From Bacteroidales bacterium (GTDB taxonomy: Bacteria; Bacteroidota; Bacteroidia; Bacteroidales; Bacteroidaceae): a DNA stretch of 45,984 bases. Below the pieces are notes generated by a model. The model was not told the DNA's origin, did no database searches, and worked only from the letters and a program-made list of their open reading frames with translations. The translations under genes and the position numbers were made by a program. Positions 42,227 through 45,984 of this stretch are shown here, piece after piece. Positions within the stretch are counted from its first letter, which is position 1. Every line of letters begins with the position of its first letter. The DNA lies in NCBI GenBank assembly GCA_012517855.1, contig JAAYUD010000032.1, forward strand, positions 1 through 45,984, given 5' to 3'.

Positions 42227-42355
42227 TTATATACATTTTGAGTTGCCATGTTTTAGTTTCAGCCATCTAATTGTTTCGTCCTCATTCGGCTGAGAAATGA
42301 GAATAAATTGATCAATATTTGCTATCCCATAAACATGATTAAGAAGCCAATAATC
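42227..42355 (-). pseudogene. Decayed ORF fragment without start codon
   Basis: Between a TGA and a TAA the minus strand has an open frame of 43 codons without any usable start: it reads DYWLLNHVYGIANIDQF and later SQPNEDETIRWLKLKHG. The composition is protein-like, so this may be the remainder of a lost gene. No family is recognised. Chance is possible for this length. Confidence 0.2.
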
Positions 42356-42360
42356 TCACC

Positions 42361-43005
42361 TTATAAAAACGCTGATATATTTACTCTCGTTATCTCTTCT
42401 TCACTATATGCCCCTTCTTTATTTTTATAGCCTTCAGTATAGCAAATATAACTATGCATTTTACCATCATATTCAACATTACGAACATGCATTAATGTCT
42501 TATCTGAATTTCTAGAGACTAAACATCCTTTATATAAGTTCTTGCCTTTTAAAAATAAGTTGTTATAATCAGATGCTAAATAGAGACATTCAATAGCCTT
42601 TGGCAATTTTTCTCCAATTAATTCTAGACCTAACTGCAATTCATTTTTTTTATCGATAATAGAATCAGTCTGATATCTCTCTTTTACTTGTGATATGAAT
42701 CTATTAATCATTAATTCCCTTGCTTCAGCCTTATTCCCCAATAGAAGGGACCGTTTTATTTTAGAATTATATTCGAAACCCTTTTCAAATTCAAAAAGTT
42801 TTAATCCATTCTTTATCTTTTGTACATTATTTGTCATACTCCACAATTTAAAGAATAATATGACTTGCAAAAGACCTGCAACAATAAAAACTAATCCAAT
42901 AAAAATAACCATACCAGGGATGTTACTGTCTGAACTAGAACCGTATTGAGCAAACGATGATATACTAGATAACAACAAAGGAATCAATAAAAACAACTTT
43001 TTCAT
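42361..43005 (-). CDS. Membrane protein with signal peptide, unknown function
   Basis: The 214-residue protein has a signal peptide (MKKLFLLIPLLLSSISSFAQ), a single TM helix at about 30-55 (GMVIFIGLVFIVAGLLQVILFF), and a cytoplasmic helical part with a Lys/Glu-rich middle. It ends in a small beta part (VEYDGKMHSYICYTEGYKNKEGAYSEEEITRVNIS). No family recognised. The composition is close to that of the neighbouring AT-rich genes, suggesting the same accessory island. Confidence 0.6.
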   Translation of the reverse strand: MKKLFLLIPLLLSSISSFAQYGSSSDSNIPGMVIFIGLVFIVAGLLQVILFFKLWSMTNNVQKIKNGLKLFEFEKGFEYNSKIKRSLLLGNKAEARELMINRFISQVKERYQTDSIIDKKNELQLGLELIGEKLPKAIECLYLASDYNNLFLKGKNLYKGCLVSRNSDKTLMHVRNVEYDGKMHSYICYTEGYKNKEGAYSEEEITRVNISAFL

Positions 43006-43120
43006 ATTAGTCTATTTTAAATCAAACATTTTCTCTTATTTTATTGTCATAACTTTCTTTAATTCTATCTCTATGATACTCGCTTGGGAACCGAACGAAG
43101 CACCGCAGAGATACAAAACT

Positions 43121-43222
43121 TTACTTCGTATGGCACGAATTGCAACAATAGTAGCAACCGTCTACATCCGAATATTGTTTCCTTGCTTCCTCTAAAAGAG
43201 CTGATAGATAATATAGTTCCTC
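43121..43222 (-). other. In-frame Cys-rich extension beyond the nuclease stop codon
   Basis: After the TGA of the HsdR-N-like gene the same frame stays open for 33 codons to TAA. It reads EELYYLSALLEEARKQYSDV followed by DGCYYCCNSCHTK. A charged helix followed by a C-x2-CC-x2-CH cluster looks like protein rather than chance. Either the stop is a recent nonsense mutation, or the segment belonged to another gene. It fills most of the 217-bp gap to the next gene. Confidence 0.35.
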
Positions 43223-44305
43223 TCATTCTACATATAATTTAGCTTTTTCTACTAATTTATCTGAGAAGTTATATATATCATCTAGAGAATTTAACTTGTA
43301 CCGTTCCTCTTTTTTGTTTTCGTCACGAAACGCTATTCGCAGATTATTTTCATTATTAAAATATAGTCTGCAAATATTTTTCCATGTATTATCTATATTT
43401 ATAGCAAAATAATCGATGCTATCTTTATATATAATTCTTTCGACAGGAATTATTGTTCGTATTATTGATTTAACGATATAGAATCCGTTTAATTCTATTT
43501 CAGTAGTTACAATACGGCTATCTCTATTTAAATAATCATCATCTTGGTTTTCTTCTTGATTGCTTTGTTGTGTATCTTTAGGTATTTCTGAATTATCCTC
43601 TTTGATAGCAGCCTTTAATCTATCGGAGATTAAATCATTTATACATGAATTAATAGACCTCTTTACTAAATCTGTAAATTGATCTAATATACTTTGAGTA
43701 AACATACCGTCATAAACTTGTTTACCGAAGTATTTGACAAAATCAGGAGAAGGGTTCGCAAATTCATTTAAAATTACAGCCCTTAATTCTCCTGTATATT
43801 TCAATTCATTTGCTGAACTTAAAATAATATCAATATCAAAATAGGATTTATGGAACTTCTTCAATTCCTCTATTTGATTATCTTTAATATCAAGTAGGTT
43901 AACTTCTAAAAATGGTTTATTATCCATTTTGTTAGGTTCAGCTAAGTCCGTATAAAATCTATATACAATTCCATTTGTCAATATACCAAATTTAGCGTTA
44001 GATACATTGAAATACCGTAACAACTGGTTATCATGCAAATTCAAGTCTTGCTGCCAATGTTTACATTCCATTAAAATGATAGGCTGACCATCCTTTAAAA
44101 TAGCATAATCGATCTTTTCTCCTTTTTTTGTACCAATATCGCATGTCATTTCGGGTAACACTTCAAGGGGATTAAACACATCGTAGCCTAATGCCTGAAT
44201 AAATGGCATTATTAAAGCATTCTTTGTAGCTTCTTCAGTAGGTAAGTTGTCTTTTAACTTTTCTATTCTACCAGAAATTTGTAGTATTAAATCTTTAAAG
44301 TCCAT
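43223..44305 (-). CDS. HsdR-N-type PD-(D/E)XK nuclease domain protein
   Basis: The 360-residue protein opens with LPTEEATKNALIMPFIQALGYDVFNPLEVLPE and the nuclease core KIDYAILKDGQPIILMECKHW, where Asp67 and Glu80-x-Lys82 form the PD-(D/E)XK site, and NQLLRYFNVS follows, as in type I restriction R-subunit N-termini. There is no helicase and no HsdM/HsdS nearby, so this is a stand-alone nuclease. The second half (about 150-360) is helical with a final beta part. It lies 24 nt behind a channel gene on the same strand. A defence role is a guess. Confidence 0.8.
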   Translation of the reverse strand: MDFKDLILQISGRIEKLKDNLPTEEATKNALIMPFIQALGYDVFNPLEVLPEMTCDIGTKKGEKIDYAILKDGQPIILMECKHWQQDLNLHDNQLLRYFNVSNAKFGILTNGIVYRFYTDLAEPNKMDNKPFLEVNLLDIKDNQIEELKKFHKSYFDIDIILSSANELKYTGELRAVILNEFANPSPDFVKYFGKQVYDGMFTQSILDQFTDLVKRSINSCINDLISDRLKAAIKEDNSEIPKDTQQSNQEENQDDDYLNRDSRIVTTEIELNGFYIVKSIIRTIIPVERIIYKDSIDYFAINIDNTWKNICRLYFNNENNLRIAFRDENKKEERYKLNSLDDIYNFSDKLVEKAKLYVE

Positions 44306-44329
44306 GATATTATTTTTTAGGTTTAAATA

Positions 44330-45001
44330 TTACGTCTCATTTTCTTTTTTTTGTTTTGATTCTTCATCATTTTTTGCGCCAACGAACACAGATGCTATAT
44401 ATGCAGTGAATGTTCCAAACAAAGCTACCCCAGAAGCATTAAGCAATATTCCTATTATTCGTCCAATGTATGTAACAGGAAATTTATCGCCATAATTGTA
44501 TGTTGTTAATGTCGCAATTGTCCACCATATAGCATCATCTACAGTCTTAATATTACTTTTTGGATCAGTTTCTACTGATAATATGGCTATAGAAGATAAA
44601 ATAGTTAACAGTATTGATATAATGAATAAAGACATCATTGTTCCTTTTATCTTGCTCTTAAATATATATTTCATTAAAATTTTAGTAGACCTGAATGCTC
44701 TTAATATACGTAGTAATCGTATAAGTTTAAATAGCCGACCAACTCGCATAAATCCAAATGAAGGTATGCTTGATATTAAATCAATCCAACCCCATTTCAT
44801 AAATTTAAGTTTGTTTTTAGCCTTACAGAAATCAACCATAAAATCAACAAGAAAGACAATACATATACAATCGTCAATAATATCAAGTAATAGCATCGTT
44901 TGTTCTGGTATTTTAAATATAGCAGTGAACACCAAAGCAAATAATACATAAATAGATAAAACTATTATGACCAAATCAAAGAAGCGTAATCTATTATTCA
45001 T
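44330..45001 (-). CDS. Voltage-gated-type ion channel (six TM) with unusual filter
   Basis: The 223-residue protein shows S1 (about 8-28), S2 (36-58), S3 (68-80), a basic S4 (84-108: RVGRLFKLIRLLRILRAFR), S5 (120-142), a pore loop (156-173) and S6 (177-207). The filter reads TTYNYGD (166-172) where K+ channels have TTVGYGD, so the first filter Gly is Asn. It would form a tetrameric cation channel in the inner membrane. The C-tail is short and charged. It is upstream of the nuclease gene with a 24-nt gap, so probably one operon. Ion selectivity is uncertain. Confidence 0.85.
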   Translation of the reverse strand: MNNRLRFFDLVIIVLSIYVLFALVFTAIFKIPEQTMLLLDIIDDCICIVFLVDFMVDFCKAKNKLKFMKWGWIDLISSIPSFGFMRVGRLFKLIRLLRILRAFRSTKILMKYIFKSKIKGTMMSLFIISILLTILSSIAILSVETDPKSNIKTVDDAIWWTIATLTTYNYGDKFPVTYIGRIIGILLNASGVALFGTFTAYIASVFVGAKNDEESKQKKENET

Positions 45002-45456
45002 TATCTTTCCACTATCTTCTATTAACTAAAATATTTACCAATTTCCAACCATTCATAATGAGAAGGTGAAATCATATATTGGAAAAAATGCTCCAAATCC
45101 AGATGGGATATATAGACAAAAACATATTCACATTTAGCTATATATTTTATATATAGATAGTTTATATACACTTTCGCTTATTTTTCCATATTAAAGATTA
45201 TATCATCTTCCCATCAATATCTTGTGCACTGCAATCGGAATTTTAAGGAACAAAAGAAGTACTCATCACCCCATTCACAATGTAATGATAAAGATACGAA
45301 TGCCAAAGTTATTAATTATGAAAATTAAAAACAAATTAAATTTGAGGAATTTTTATTAAGAAAATGGACTTACAAAAGAAATAGGAATTGAATTTAAGTA
45401 CCCAATACAAACCGTATATAATACTTTGAATTACACACAAACAGGAATGCCACGCC

Positions 45457-45540
45457 GTTGTCGTATGTTAGTTTTTTCGGTGACGTCCTTATGTTTTTTG
45501 CGCCACGTACATACGACAACAAAAAAACATACATACGTGG
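45457..45540. repeat. Nested inverted repeats
   Basis: GTTGTCGTATG (45457-45467) and CATACGACAAC (45510-45520) are perfect 11-bp inverse copies. CCACGTA (45503-45509) and TACGTGG (45534-45540) form a second, overlapping pair. The two cannot pair at the same time, which would allow alternative hairpins. Confidence 0.5.
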
Positions 45541-45725
45541 ATGGGGCGATGGATGGAACATCGGTGAGAAATTGCAGATACCCACCCAATCCTGTCACTC
45601 TCACGAGCGAAGAGGAACGTTTTACCATAAAAGAGGAAATATATTAACCAAAGCGGGCGTTAACAGTCCCCATTGTCAACCCTCTCAGGTATAACGTCCG
45701 CAACGCACTGATACACAGCTAGAAA

Positions 45726-45802
45726 TTCGTATGGACGAAAATAAATTTTCGTATGGACGAATTTTCATTTTCATAAGGACGAACTTTTATTTTCGTCCTT
45801 AT
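45726..45802. repeat. 22-bp-period direct repeats closing with an inverted copy
   Basis: TTCGTATGGACGAA occurs at 45726 and 45748 and, as TTCATAAGGACGAA, at 45770, each starting exactly 22 bp after the last. The inverse TTCGTCCTTAT (45792-45802) pairs with ATAAGGACGAA (45773-45783). The first two units are also small palindromes (TTCGT...ACGAA). The array is too short and too palindromic for CRISPR. Confidence 0.6.
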
Positions 45803-45984
45803 CATTTTTGAGGAATGCGGATGATATTTGCACGGCAGCACAAGAGGTGATAAATAAAGCCTTTATTTTAGTTGCGATTTGTTGCAATGTTTTACTATGC
45901 ATCGGGGTGTTCGGGGTGTATTTCCTTAGGGACTTTTTGAGTTTTTTTACTTTGTCAATATTTAGTACTATCATTATGATAGTA

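Larger units (their letters stand above)
45002..45984. other. AT-rich gene-free stretch (983 bp)
   Basis: No convincing coding frame is found on either strand. A minus-strand TAACTTTG at 45304-45311 could be a distant promoter for the channel gene. The right half holds inverted and direct repeats described separately. The low coding potential and repeats suggest an island border or decayed region. Confidence 0.5.

Noticed and set aside
45726-45783. CRISPR array
   Set aside because: Only three short, palindromic, diverging units with 8-bp gaps and no cas genes in the window.
45771-45974. 67-codon minus-strand ORF at the right edge
   Set aside because: It reads through the 22-bp repeat array and has no domain. 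It could be a fragment of something beyond the window, but this cannot be shown.

Overview
The window looks like chromosome from a Bacteroides-type member of the Bacteroidales. Three things point there: promoters follow the Bacteroidetes TAnnTTTG -7 pattern, the housekeeping genes are a serC-serA-DUF1015 cluster and a complete nqrABCDEF operon, and the phage genes are of the kind found in gut Bacteroides prophages. All identifications come from reading translated sequence and motifs; no database search was possible.

Positions 1 to about 26,000 are the right-hand part of a temperate HK97-type tailed prophage. The left end lies outside the window. From left to right it holds the tail of a replication gene and small early genes, a minus-strand HigBA-type toxin-antitoxin pair with its own palindromic operator, a ribbon-helix-helix regulator, a sigma-like protein and an HNH nuclease. 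A non-coding gap with a long hairpin and direct repeats follows (candidate packaging region). Then comes the colinear late operon: small and large terminase, portal, protease, capsid, four head-tail joining genes, major tail protein, an internal terminator, tail chaperone, tape measure, tail hub, a collagen-like tail fibre, holin, a DUF5675-like lysis candidate and a lipoprotein with a C-terminal membrane anchor that fits a unimolecular spanin. A second toxin-antitoxin pair, whose antitoxin is fused to an ImmA/IrrE-like protease domain, sits behind an AT-rich operator array. A tyrosine integrase on the minus strand closes the element next to tRNA-Gly(CCC), the likely attachment gene.

Positions 26,000 to 39,100 are ordinary core genome. 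They carry DUF1015, serA and serC (phosphorylated serine pathway), a DbpA-like RNA helicase overlapping nqrF, and the Na+-pumping NADH:quinone oxidoreductase nqrA-F, all on the minus strand. A type II NADH dehydrogenase and a GNAT acetyltransferase are read divergently from nqrA. SerA has lysine where most relatives have the catalytic histidine.

Positions 39,100 to 45,984 are more accessory. They hold a small exported Cys-containing protein, a long imperfect palindrome, a secreted DsrE-like protein next to a DoxD-DoxA fusion (sulfur or thiosulfate oxidation), what appears to be a truncated HigA remnant, several membrane proteins, and a two-gene unit. That unit pairs a six-TM voltage-gated-type channel with an unusual TTYNYGD filter with an HsdR-N-type PD-(D/E)XK nuclease. 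The last 980 bases contain no convincing gene but hold nested inverted repeats and a 22-bp-period direct repeat.

The best candidates for something undescribed are the channel/nuclease pair (possible anti-phage system), the in-frame Cys-rich extension beyond the nuclease stop codon, and the single-gene spanin of the Bacteroides phage.
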